Assembly: GCA_014360755.1 (NCBI GenBank)
Contig: JACIWX010000007.1
Location: 1 to 64,000, forward strand
DNA from: Chloroflexota bacterium
Lineage (GTDB): Bacteria > Chloroflexota > Anaerolineae > UBA2200
DNA: 64,000 nucleotides
Direction: 5' to 3'
Shown: one piece after another, positions 16,261 through 25,216 of the stretch
Layout of the letters: each line of letters starts with the position of its first letter
Numbering within the stretch: the first letter of the stretch is position 1
Made by a program: the position numbers and the translations under genes
Notes under the pieces: model-generated
What the model saw: the letters and a program-made list of their open reading frames with translations, nothing else
What the model was told of the DNA's origin: nothing
Database searches by the model: none

Positions 16261-17096
16261 CGACTTTCGCTATGTTTCCCTAACCACTCTATGATGACGT
16301 CCAAGACCTGTTGCTGCTCCGGTTCATTGTGGGTCTCGTGGTACAAGCCATCCCACATCTTGAAAGTGCAATCGCCGGGGACACGTGCCGCGAATTCGCG
16401 GCTGGCTTGCGGCGAGCAGATGGGGTCCTCGGCACCGTGCATGAGCAGGAGCGGCAACGGGAATTCGGCGGCGTGCTCCAAAGCCCATGCGCCAGTCCAG
16501 ATCATGTCCATGCCCAGGCGTGCGGAAACGCGGTTGTGCACGAGCGGGTCATGGACATAGGCATCCACCACCTTGGGGTCGTGGGACAAGCCCCGCGGGT
16601 CTAATTCGTTGCTCAGAGAAAACGTAGGCACCAGGTTGTAGAGCGTCTTGCCCAGCCACATCTTCCACGCGGGCGGTTGGAAAGCCGTGCGCAACAAGGG
16701 GCTGGTAACAATGGCTCCAGCGATTTGTGGTTTGCGGCGCAGGGCATAGCTCAACACCTGGATACCGCCCAGGCTGTGGCCATACAGGAAGAGCGGACGG
16801 TCAGGGAAGCGTCGCGCCGCCTCCTGCAGCAGCAGCGTGATGTCATCCATTAGGGCGTCCCAGGAAGGGGCATGGCCGCGCTGGCCCTCGGATTGCCCGT
16901 GGCCACGCAGGTCATACGCGAGCAGCGCATAGCCGGCGCGGGTCAATGCGGCAGCGACGTGGGAGTAGCGTCCGCTGTGCTCGCCCAACCCATGTACCAG
17001 GCAGACCACAGCGCGGGGCATGCCCTCGGGAAGCCAGCCCTGGCCGTAGAGTTGCAAACCATCCGCCGTCCGCAGGTTGAAAGTAACGTGTTCCAT
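16254..17096 (-). CDS. Alpha/beta hydrolase, monoacylglycerol-lipase-like
   Basis: A 280-aa serine hydrolase. The oxyanion-hole segment is LVHGLGEHSGRYSHVA near 32, as in monoacylglycerol lipases and lysophospholipases; the nucleophile elbow is GHSLGG near 105; the acid is Asp in MHGAEDPI near 225, and the catalytic His is in GLYHETHNE near 255. It is expected to be cytoplasmic, because no signal peptide is seen. GGAGGTGG precedes the ATG at 17096. The last residues and the TAG stop fall inside an ACTACGAAC repeat, so the C-terminus may have been altered by repeat insertion. Confidence 0.93.
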   Translation of the reverse strand: MEHVTFNLRTADGLQLYGQGWLPEGMPRAVVCLVHGLGEHSGRYSHVAAALTRAGYALLAYDLRGHGQSEGQRGHAPSWDALMDDITLLLQEAARRFPDRPLFLYGHSLGGIQVLSYALRRKPQIAGAIVTSPLLRTAFQPPAWKMWLGKTLYNLVPTFSLSNELDPRGLSHDPKVVDAYVHDPLVHNRVSARLGMDMIWTGAWALEHAAEFPLPLLLMHGAEDPICSPQASREFAARVPGDCTFKMWDGLYHETHNEPEQQQVLDVIIEWLGKHSESRS

Positions 17097-17159
17097 GCTT
17101 CCACCTCCGTTGGTGTGGTGTGGTCAAGTGCGATGATACCACAGAACAAGAAAATAATA

Positions 17160-17600
17160 AAACTTTGTCCAACGGGTAATCTTGTGTCACCCTAAACCTT
17201 GCCCTGAGCAAAGTGAAAAGGATCTCGCGTAACTTGTTTCACTGTAACATAAATCCTTCGCTGCGCGAAGGATGATACAAAGGGGAAACGCGCTTCGGTC
17301 TTCAAGACCTGTCAGGTCTGAGCAGATGCCGGCGTGGGCGGCGGCCTGTGTGCCGCCGATGTAGGGGCGAGCACGAGGTTCGCCCTAAATGGCCAGCAAC
17401 GAATGGGGAACGAATAAACGAATCCCCTCACCCCAGCCCTCTCCCTGGAGGGAGAGATTTATCCCCCCATCCCCCCTTCGTAGGGGCGAATCCCCGTAGG
17501 GGCGAGTCCATGACTCGCCCTTTTGTTTCGCCCTCCAGGGGCAAAGGGGGATAAACGGGGGGCAACGTGGTGTAGGGGCGAACCTCGTGTTCGTCCCTTT
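17160..17600. repeat. Composite intergenic repeat block
   Basis: This block holds an AGACCTGTCAGGTCT palindrome (17305-17319), a 150-base module including GCCGGCGTGGGCGGCGG and GAACGAATAAACGAATCCCC that recurs at 24455-24600, and several AGGGGCGAA...TTCGCCC hairpins (17363-17385, 17481-17525, 17574-17600). No gene seen. Confidence 0.85.
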
Positions 17601-17604
17601 TGTT

Positions 17605-17847
17605 TCACCGCCGATGGCGCAGAGCTAGACCTGACAGGTCAAGATCTGTCAGGTCTGGGCCAGTTCTCCCTACATTGTGTGGCAGCCACATCATAGGCTC
17701 AGGGTTTATTCCTGCCCCAGTGAAGGCATCCGTCAAGGGTGTCCCTACCTGCGCTGATGTGCTTGGCATCCCCCCGTGGACGGGGAGAATAAGGAGAGGC
17801 AAGGCCAACAAGGTGAGAACAGCCACAGTCAGAATTTTCGCTTTCAT
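17605..17847 (-). pseudogene. Truncated secreted-protein gene
   Basis: The frame starts well: AAGGGGGAGAAACCC precedes ATG 17847, and the product opens with a standard signal peptide (MKAKILTVAVLTLLALPLLI). After about 50 residues it runs straight into the AGACCTGACAGGTC repeat at 17627-17656 (residues PDLTDLDLSG) and stops soon after. It looks like the 5' end of an exported-protein gene cut off by repeat DNA. It may still be translated as an 80-aa peptide. No family can be named. Confidence 0.5.
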
Positions 17848-17869
17848 GGGTTTCTCCCCCTTGGTGTGA

Positions 17870-18010
17870 TTTGGGCTGCACCCGACTATGTTTTCAACGA
17901 AATGGCCTAACTATCCGAAAAACGGCAGAAGGATAGGGCGAGTCATGGACTCGCCCCTACATGCCCCTACGCGCCCCGACATGCCTAGAAATGCTAATAA
18001 TTCCATTGTT
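17870..18010. repeat. Intergenic region upstream of the XPB operon
   Basis: Apart from one GGGCGAGTCATGGACTCGCCC hairpin (17937-17957), I see no coding content. It leads into the XPB promoter. Confidence 0.6.
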
Positions 18011-18013
18011 AAT

Positions 18014-18070
18014 TTGACTTGCGTGGTGCATTTCATTACAATATCCTGACCTATCCCGTATATGCGGGAT
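18014..18070 (+). promoter_or_regulatory. Promoter and palindrome upstream of the XPB operon
   Basis: TTGACT at 18014-18019 and TACAAT at 18037-18042 have a 17-base spacer. Just downstream, around the expected transcription start, an imperfect palindrome ATCCCG-TATATG-CGGGAT spans 18053-18070. It could be an operator or a 5' RNA stem. The same TTGACT-17-TACAAT arrangement precedes pstS. Confidence 0.7.
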
Positions 18071-18095
18071 GAGAGAAAGCAAAGGCAGGTTGGTT

Positions 18096-19865
18096 ATGGG
18101 TAATGCTGCGGGCAATCCGATGATCGTGCAAAGCGACAAGACGGTGCTCCTAGAGGTAGATAACCCCCTCTACGAAGAGGCACGCGATCAATTGGCGCGC
18201 TTTGCCGAACTGGAGAAAAGCCCTGAATACATCCATACGTACCGCATCACGCCATTGTCGCTGTGGAACGCCGCCGCGGCCGGCATGAGCGCAGAGGCGA
18301 TCCTTGAGGCACTGCAACGGTACAGCAAGTACCCCGTGCCCGACAATGTGCGCGTGGACATCGTGGAGTACATCTCGCGCTATGGCAGGGTCAGGCTCAC
18401 GCGTGAGGATAGCCACCTGTTTCTGGAGTCGGACGACGCCGCCTTGATGGCGGAACTGGCACGCCACAAGCGGCTCGCGCCCTACATCCTGGAGAAGGTG
18501 AGCCCATTGCGACTGCGCATGGATCCGCTCCGCCGTGGCCATATCAAGCAGGCGCTGGTCTGGATTGGCTACCCCGCCGAAGACCTGGCGGGCTATGTGC
18601 AGGGCGCGCCCTTGCACTTTTCCCTGCTGCCCGTCACGCGCAGCGGAGAGCCCTTTGCCCTCCGCCCCTACCAGTTGGATGCAGCCGCCGCCTTTTACGC
18701 CGGGGGAGGGCCACGGGGTGGCAGCGGAGTGGTGGTGCTGCCCTGCGGCGCGGGCAAGACGATGGTGGGCATGGCGGTGATGGAGATGCTGCAGTGCGCC
18801 ACGCTCATCCTGACCACCAACACGGTGGCAGCGCGGCAGTGGATCACAGAACTGCTGGACAAGACCGACCTGCCCGAGGAGTCCATCGGCGAGTACACGG
18901 GTCAGCGCAAGCAGATCCGCCCGGTGACCATCAGCACCTATCAGATCATGACCTATCACCCTCGGCGGCGTGGCAAGGGGACGAAGATAGAGGACGAGTT
19001 CCCGCACTTTGCCCTGTTCAACGAGGAGCAATGGGGGCTGATCATTTACGACGAAGTGCACCTGCTGCCGGCGCCGGTGTTCCGTATCACGGCGGAAATC
19101 CAGGCACGGCGGCGCCTGGGTTTGACGGCGACGCTGGTGCGTGAGGATGGCCGCGAGACGGATGTCTTTTCCCTGATCGGTCCGAAGAAATACGATGCGC
19201 CATGGAAAGACCTGGAGCGGCAAGGCTGGATCGCCACCGCCGAGTGCCATGAGATACGCATCCCGCTCCCGGACGACCAACGCCTCCTCTACGCACTGGC
19301 GGATGAGCGCGACAAGTACCGCGTGGCGGCGGAGAACCCGCGCAAGCTGCTCGTCCTCGATCAGTTGCTCGCCAAGCACCGCGACGACAGTGTGCTCATC
19401 ATCGGCATGTACTTGGATCAACTGCAAGTGGTGGCTGAGCGCTATGGCTTCCCGTTGATTACGGGCAAGACCACCGTGCGCGAACGGGAGAAGTTGTATG
19501 ATGCCTTCCGGCGCGGGGAAATCAAACGCCTGATTGTCTCCAAGGTGGGCAACTTTGCCATTGACCTGCCTGATGCCAACGTGGCGATTCAGTTGTCGGG
19601 CACCTTTGGCTCGCGGCAGGAAGAAGCGCAGCGCCTGGGGCGCATCCTGCGGCCCAAGCGCCATGGCTTGCTGGCACACTTTTACACCCTGGTCACGCGC
19701 GATACACGCGATCAGGACTATGCTGCCAAGCGGCAATTGTTCCTGACGGAGCAGGGCTACCGCTATGACATCATCTATGAGGACGAGGTGCCGCAATGGC
19801 AACCGGCGACGCTTGCCCTGCAGGCACGCCCAGCACGGCCCAAAGCCCTGGTAGCGGGGAAGTGA
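18096..19865 (+). CDS. XPB/Ssl2-type DNA repair helicase
   Basis: A 589-aa superfamily 2 helicase of the XPB class. An N-terminal domain (residues about 15-190, containing IVQSDKTVLLEVDNP and the FAELEKSP...YRITPLSLWNAAAAG region) precedes the motor: Walker A PCGAGKT near 215, DEVH box IIYDEVHLLPA near 317, motif III LTATLVREDG near 345, and motif VI QRLGRILRP near 520. XPB opens DNA in repair and transcription; bacterial homologues are 3'-5' helicases. The ATG at 18096 is chosen because the product then begins shortly before IVQSD, as in actinobacterial homologues; 18069 is also possible. It heads a three-gene operon; the next gene starts 10 bases after its stop. Confidence 0.93.
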   Translation: MGNAAGNPMIVQSDKTVLLEVDNPLYEEARDQLARFAELEKSPEYIHTYRITPLSLWNAAAAGMSAEAILEALQRYSKYPVPDNVRVDIVEYISRYGRVRLTREDSHLFLESDDAALMAELARHKRLAPYILEKVSPLRLRMDPLRRGHIKQALVWIGYPAEDLAGYVQGAPLHFSLLPVTRSGEPFALRPYQLDAAAAFYAGGGPRGGSGVVVLPCGAGKTMVGMAVMEMLQCATLILTTNTVAARQWITELLDKTDLPEESIGEYTGQRKQIRPVTISTYQIMTYHPRRRGKGTKIEDEFPHFALFNEEQWGLIIYDEVHLLPAPVFRITAEIQARRRLGLTATLVREDGRETDVFSLIGPKKYDAPWKDLERQGWIATAECHEIRIPLPDDQRLLYALADERDKYRVAAENPRKLLVLDQLLAKHRDDSVLIIGMYLDQLQVVAERYGFPLITGKTTVREREKLYDAFRRGEIKRLIVSKVGNFAIDLPDANVAIQLSGTFGSRQEEAQRLGRILRPKRHGLLAHFYTLVTRDTRDQDYAAKRQLFLTEQGYRYDIIYEDEVPQWQPATLALQARPARPKALVAGK

Positions 19866-19875
19866 GGAAAGAGTT

Positions 19876-22197
19876 TTGCAGCAGTCTGATTGGGATATCC
19901 TAAATACACTGGATGAATCCTATATCGCCAACAAGCTCGGCAGCAGGATCTACGACCGTGCCTACATGTACTACCGCCAACGCCGTGTGCGGAACCCACG
20001 GCGTATTGGCACCAAGTTGGAAGCAGAAGTACAGGGTACGGAGTTGTATCGCGTGCGCATCCAAGTAGATGAAGGCACGATTTTGTCTTCCTGCACCTGC
20101 CCTTTTGCCGAAACAGCCATCTGCAAGCACATTGGCGCCGTTTTGCTGCAATGGGTCCATGAACCCGATTCTTTCCAGGTGTTGGAGGAGGAAGAAGCCC
20201 TCACACCCACCACAGCAACTAAGGAAACTCGACCTCAAAAGGCAACCTCTCTACACAAGCCACCCTGGTGGCATGAGCAGCCCGAAGCCGTTGCTGCGCT
20301 CGTTGCTAAGGAGGGGGAGCCGTCCAGCCTAACCGCACTGCTGGAGAGGATCCCGCTCCATGAGTTGCGCGAGATAGCGCGCCTGCGCGGCTGGCGGATC
20401 AAGGGCGGCAACAAGGCGGATTACTGCGCCGCATTGGCTCCCCTGCTTACCGACCCCACGGAAATTGCCCGCGCTGTCACTTCCTTATCAGACCCTTTGC
20501 GGGAGGCATTGCGTGCAGCTTTCGTTGTTGAAGAGGGCAGCGGCATCACCTCGACGGCTCTGGCGCAGGTCATCACGGCGCTGCGCGGTGCCGCGGGACC
20601 CCCCCTCAAAGCCGTGGAAGCGGCCGGATTGCTGGCTGACCTGGCACATTGGGGATTGCTTTTCCGTTGGCATGACGCCCCCGATGGCAAGCAGCGTTAC
20701 CTCCTCCCCTGGGAAATACAGCGCCATGTACCACCCTTGCCCGGCTGGTGCCGACAATTGCCCCAAGCGCCAACAGCGCAGACGCACGCGCGGAAACGCC
20801 AGGATATCCTGGACCGCCTGTACGCCCTATGGAAACGCATTGCCGAGCATCCTCCTGCCCTGCGTCCTCGCCCGCAACAACCTCCCCCCAAGCGCACCCC
20901 GTTTGCCACGCAGGATTGGGAATCCGATTCCCAGGAAGAAGAGGAATGGCTCAACAGGCAAAAACGACTTGCATCCCTGCAGCAAATGATCCCTGTTGCC
21001 ACTCCCGATTACCTACTGCATGAGGCTGCTCGGGCAGAGTTGGCTCCTCTGACAGGAGGCGACCAGGAGGAGCTGGAATTCCTATGCCGTTTGCTGTGCG
21101 AACTGGAGTTAGCCAGCGCGGAAAGGGGCTACTTGCTCCCCCGCCCAGAATGGATGACCCAGTTCCTGGCGTATCCCAAAACGAAGCAATATGCTGCGGT
21201 GGTGTCGGCATATCTCGCCATGCAGGAGTGGAGCGAACTGGATATGCTGCTGCGCACTGACCAGCGCCTGGCGTTGTGGCGCAGGCCCATCTACCTGTTC
21301 ACCTACGATCAGTTTCGCCTCCATTTGCTCCGTCTGCGCCATGTGTTGCTGCATTTTTTGGCAACAGCAGGCGAAGAGGGCTGGTGTGCACTGACGGATC
21401 TAGAGGCATCGCTGCGCCTACTGTGGCCGCAAGTCTCTACCATCCTCGAATCTCATCCCATTCCCTTTGTCCCCATCTGGCCTTTTTCCCTGTGGGGCTT
21501 GGCATGGCGCAGCGATGGACGTGAGCTGAGCGGAGAAAACGAGCCGGATTGGCAAGCAGCCCAAGGCGGTTTTTTGCGCACCCTGTTGACAGGTCCCTTG
21601 TTCTGGCTGGGCTTTGTAGAACTGGGGTTGGACAATAGCAAACTTGTCGCGGTCCGTCTGAGCGGGCTGGCGGATCGCCTATGGGATCGCACCGCCCCTA
21701 CCCTCGAAGAGGCGCTGCCCAGCGAACCGGTCCAGATAGATGAAACGACCCACACCATCACGGTGCACCCAGGCGCTGTGCCGCCGCAGGCACACGCCCT
21801 ATTGGGACGCATCGCGCGTCTGGAGGAGGCAGCGCCGGACCGTTTCGTGTACCATCTGGACCTGCGCACCGCCTATGCCGCTTTTGAGCGTGGTGAGTCG
21901 CTCGATGAACTGCTGGCTGCCTGGGATAAAGCCCTGCCTGTGCCCATGCCCTCCTCCCTGCGCGAAGTGCTCGCCCAATGGTGGAGCCAGTACGGCCAGG
22001 TGCGCCTGTACGAAGGGTTTGCCCTGCTGGAAGTCAGCGATGACGTTGCCTTGATGGAGTTGGAAGCAAGCACTCCGTTACGTCAACACATTGTCGCCCG
22101 GTTGTCGCCGCGCTTGGTGCTGGTAGAGGATAAAGCGGTGGAGGCATTGCTGCAGGCGTTCATTGAGAAGGGGCACACGCCCAAAGAAGTGAGGTAA
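19876..22197 (+). CDS. SWIM zinc-finger protein of the XPB operon
   Basis: A 773-aa protein. A SWIM zinc-finger (CxC...CxH at C73, C75, C83, H85) lies in the N-terminal 90 residues. A Lys/Asp-rich linker and a SAP-like segment (LHELREIARLRGWRIKGGNKADYCAAL, near 155-180) suggest nucleic-acid binding. The C-terminal 130 residues resemble the XPB N-terminal domain (compare LEVSDDVALMELEAS with LESDDAALMAEL in XPB). The start is TTG at 19876 with GAGGAAAG upstream; no ATG is as well placed. It is sandwiched between XPB and another domain-sharing protein, so it is probably an XPB partner (inference). Confidence 0.8.
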   Translation: MQQSDWDILNTLDESYIANKLGSRIYDRAYMYYRQRRVRNPRRIGTKLEAEVQGTELYRVRIQVDEGTILSSCTCPFAETAICKHIGAVLLQWVHEPDSFQVLEEEEALTPTTATKETRPQKATSLHKPPWWHEQPEAVAALVAKEGEPSSLTALLERIPLHELREIARLRGWRIKGGNKADYCAALAPLLTDPTEIARAVTSLSDPLREALRAAFVVEEGSGITSTALAQVITALRGAAGPPLKAVEAAGLLADLAHWGLLFRWHDAPDGKQRYLLPWEIQRHVPPLPGWCRQLPQAPTAQTHARKRQDILDRLYALWKRIAEHPPALRPRPQQPPPKRTPFATQDWESDSQEEEEWLNRQKRLASLQQMIPVATPDYLLHEAARAELAPLTGGDQEELEFLCRLLCELELASAERGYLLPRPEWMTQFLAYPKTKQYAAVVSAYLAMQEWSELDMLLRTDQRLALWRRPIYLFTYDQFRLHLLRLRHVLLHFLATAGEEGWCALTDLEASLRLLWPQVSTILESHPIPFVPIWPFSLWGLAWRSDGRELSGENEPDWQAAQGGFLRTLLTGPLFWLGFVELGLDNSKLVAVRLSGLADRLWDRTAPTLEEALPSEPVQIDETTHTITVHPGAVPPQAHALLGRIARLEEAAPDRFVYHLDLRTAYAAFERGESLDELLAAWDKALPVPMPSSLREVLAQWWSQYGQVRLYEGFALLEVSDDVALMELEASTPLRQHIVARLSPRLVLVEDKAVEALLQAFIEKGHTPKEVR

Positions 22198-22201
22198 GGG
22201 G

Positions 22202-24454
22202 ATGCCCGAGGCGGATTCGCTTGCGGAATTGTTCAATGGCTATCAATACGATGTGCTGCGGTTTATCGCCGAGTGCAACGGCCTGGATATATACGATGCC
22301 CAGAGACAGAGGCTGCGCAAGCGCCAATTAATCGAGAGGATATGCCAAGAACTCTTTACTGCGGAGCGGCTCACACAAGCTTTGGCTTCCCTCGACCCGC
22401 TGCAGCGTGCTGTCCTAGACCACTTGATGCGGCATGGCGGCGAAGCGGACACGCTGCTCTTGCGCGCCGAACTGGAACAGGAAGGCTTGCTCACTCCCAC
22501 GTCCTTGCCGGTAGGAAAACGGGACCAACCCGAAGTGGTTCTCCGGCAGTACAAGGACAAACTTTTCCGGGAGGCGATAAGCAGCCTGACCATGCATGGC
22601 TTGGTGCTCAGCAGCAATAAATCCCTGCTCTGGCCGCCGGCAGGCAAACTGGACCTGTCACCAGGCGCGCGTCTGATCGTGCCACAGCCCGTGCGTCGCT
22701 ATTTGCCCCAACCCACCTTGCCCGAAGTGGAATGGGGCAGAGGCAGTTTGCCTGCGCCGGTAGAAGAAACCAGCACAGCCATGGCGCAACGAGAATTATT
22801 CCTCTACTGGAGCGCGGTGCGCGCTAAGCCATTGCCCCTCACCCAACTTGGCTTGGTCCAGAAACGGGCGCTGCGTCTCCTCAATGAGCAGTTGCTCTTT
22901 CCCGACCCGGCGCTGGAGAGTGCCACGAAAGAGAACGAGGTCCATCGCCTCTATTTCTTCCGCCTGTTGCTGCAAGAACTGGGCTTGTTGCTCGAAGAAG
23001 GAGACCAAGTGCGTGCCGCTGATGAGCCAAGCCATATTCCGCAATTCTGGGAAAAGCCTTTGGACGAACGTGTGGGCGCCTGTGTCCAAGCCTGGCAGCG
23101 CCTGAGCGGATGGAACGAACTGACCGATATGGGGGTAGTTGGCTTCAGCATTGACCTGCCACGGGCACGGGGTATTTTGCTGGAGCAACTGCGCCTCCTG
23201 CCTGCCGAGACCTGGATTTCGGCAGAACGCTTCCTGAACCGCCTCGCCATCACTGCCCCACGGATGCTGTTCAAATCCCGGGAGCGCTACACGGACAGCC
23301 TTTATTACACCAATGCCCAGCGTGTGTTGGAGCAGAACCGCTGGTTTGCCCAAGCCGAAGCAGCGTTTGTCGGCGGCGCACTGAGCGGGCCATTGCACTG
23401 GCTGGGCATCGTGGATGTCTCCATAGACGGGGATCGCCTGCTCGTTTTCCGCATCAACACCGGCGGAGCGCAAGCGCTGGGGATCAAGAAGCGCAAAGAG
23501 ACGCCGGAAGCAGAGGGCGCCAAGGTGATCGTGCAGCCCAATTTTGAGGTCTTAGCCCTAGGGCCCGTTTCGGAGGCGGTCCTGGCGAGGCTGGAGATGT
23601 TCGCTGACCGTGTAAAGGCAGACCGCAGTGCCCTCACCTATGCACTATCGCGCGACACGGTGTACCGCGGGCAAAGGCATGGCATGTCCGTGCCGCAGAT
23701 CATCGCCTTCCTCGAGGAACAATCACAAGCCCCGTTGCCGCAGAACGTCTTGCGCACGCTGCAAGAATGGGGCGAACAGCATGAGCGCATTGTCTTTCAC
23801 CGCGCGGTAGCGCTCTGCCAGACTGCTAGTGCAGAAATGCTCGATTCCTTGTGGGATGACTCCGCGGTGCGGACGCACCTGGAACGGAAACTAACGCCTA
23901 CGGTGGCGATGGTGAAAAAGGGGCGCGTGACCGCCTTGCGCGAGCTCCTCCTGCAGCGGAAGATGCTGCCCGCCTTGAGCACGAAGGATGACTCCTGCCA
24001 GGGACGCGTGCAGGTTACTCCAGATGGCGAGTTACGCCCCGTCCATGCGGGGCCCGATCTGCTCCTGGAAAGTTGCTTGCACGATCTAGCGCAACAACGG
24101 GATGGACATTTCTACCTCAGCGAGTTGGCAGTGAAACGCGCCTTGGCTTCTGGCATGAACGTGGGGGAATATCTGGAGCGGCTGGCGGCTTTGCACCGTG
24201 GGCCTTTGCCGGGGGAATGGCAGCGACGCATCAAAGCCTGGGGGCGTTACTACGGCAAGGCTTCACTGCAAAAGACGGTGCTGCTGGAGGTGAAGGATGC
24301 CACCACAGCCGAAGAACTGCTGGCCGATAACGAGTTGGCGCCGCTCCTAGCGCGCTTTACCGCCGACCCCAGTGGCCGTTTGCTGCAGGTGCGCACCGAC
24401 GACCTGGAACACCTGCGCCGCTTGCTGGGCGAGCGCGGAATAGAACTGGCTTAG
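22202..24454 (+). CDS. Helicase-associated (Helicase_C_3-type) protein of the XPB operon
   Basis: A 750-aa protein with no helicase motor. It is largely helical, with a block near 430-560 (VIVQPNFEVLALGPVSEAVL, LTYALSRDTVYRGQRHGMS, VPQIIAFLEEQ) that matches the helicase-associated module annotated Helicase_C_3. Actinobacteria encode a comparable protein next to XPB (M. tuberculosis Rv0862c beside Rv0861c). The C-terminal 60 residues again look like the XPB N-terminal strand-helix unit (VLLEVKDATTAEELL). It starts 4 bases after the preceding stop with GAGGTAAGGGG. Probable accessory subunit of XPB. Confidence 0.82.
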   Translation: MPEADSLAELFNGYQYDVLRFIAECNGLDIYDAQRQRLRKRQLIERICQELFTAERLTQALASLDPLQRAVLDHLMRHGGEADTLLLRAELEQEGLLTPTSLPVGKRDQPEVVLRQYKDKLFREAISSLTMHGLVLSSNKSLLWPPAGKLDLSPGARLIVPQPVRRYLPQPTLPEVEWGRGSLPAPVEETSTAMAQRELFLYWSAVRAKPLPLTQLGLVQKRALRLLNEQLLFPDPALESATKENEVHRLYFFRLLLQELGLLLEEGDQVRAADEPSHIPQFWEKPLDERVGACVQAWQRLSGWNELTDMGVVGFSIDLPRARGILLEQLRLLPAETWISAERFLNRLAITAPRMLFKSRERYTDSLYYTNAQRVLEQNRWFAQAEAAFVGGALSGPLHWLGIVDVSIDGDRLLVFRINTGGAQALGIKKRKETPEAEGAKVIVQPNFEVLALGPVSEAVLARLEMFADRVKADRSALTYALSRDTVYRGQRHGMSVPQIIAFLEEQSQAPLPQNVLRTLQEWGEQHERIVFHRAVALCQTASAEMLDSLWDDSAVRTHLERKLTPTVAMVKKGRVTALRELLLQRKMLPALSTKDDSCQGRVQVTPDGELRPVHAGPDLLLESCLHDLAQQRDGHFYLSELAVKRALASGMNVGEYLERLAALHRGPLPGEWQRRIKAWGRYYGKASLQKTVLLEVKDATTAEELLADNELAPLLARFTADPSGRLLQVRTDDLEHLRRLLGERGIELA

Positions 24455-25210
24455 TGGGCTAGACCTGTCAGGTCTGAGCAGAATTTGCCGGCGTGGGCGG
24501 CGGACTGTGTGCCGCCGATGTAAAGGCGAACCTTGTATTCGCCCTAGAGTGCCATCAACGAATGGGGAACGAATAAACGAATCCCCTCACCCTTGCCCTC
24601 TCCCTCAGGAGAGGGAGACCTCTATCCCCCTTGGGGCACACCCTTTTCTCTTGTGGGCTAGACACGACTGTCGGGTCTGTCTTGTGGAGTCGGCTTCAGC
24701 CGATTCCTCGTTTCAGCCAGGGAATTTCATTCCCTGGCGACATCTGCGCACTGCCACGCCAGGGATTAAAATCCCGACCCCGCTCAGCGCGGACCACAGT
24801 CCGTGCCAAACCCGGCTGGACTGTGGTCCAGCCGGAGCAAGTCAATGGCGATTAGTGCAGACCTGACAGGTCTCCAAGACCTGTCAGGTCTGTCTTCAAG
24901 AAGGGGCCTCATGGAACCGGGGGAGATTCTTCGCCGCTACGCGGCTCAGAATGACAATGGGAGAGGAGATGCTCTCACGCTTGGTGCGGGCGGCGGACTG
25001 TGGTCCGCCGCAAGCAGAGAATTTGCCCTCACCCTAGCCCTCTCCCTCGGGGAGAGGGTGATTCATCCCCCCATCCCCCCTTCGTAGGGGCAAATCCACG
25101 TAGGGGCGAGTCATGGACTCGCCCCTTTGTTTCGCCCTTCAGAGGGCCAAGGGGGGATACGTAGGGGCGAACCTCGTGTTCGTCCCTCTCTGACCACAAG
25201 GACGCATTCC
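24455..25210. repeat. Composite intergenic repeat block
   Basis: There is no supported gene in 755 bases. It holds AGACCTGTCAGGTCT palindromes at 24461-24475, 24859-24873 and 24877-24891; the 150-base module shared with 17300-17450; GGAATTTCATTCC and GGACTGTGGTCC palindromes (24720-24840, 24996-25010); a copy of the TTCTTCGCCGCTACGCGGCTCAGAATG element (24928-24954); and two GGGGCGAA hairpins (25085-25185). Confidence 0.85.
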
Positions 25211-25216
25211 AGCGGG

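Noticed and set aside
18150-19802. 550-aa minus-strand open frame opposite XPB
   Set aside because: It mirrors the GC-rich helicase coding sequence and has no ribosome site or recognisable domain.
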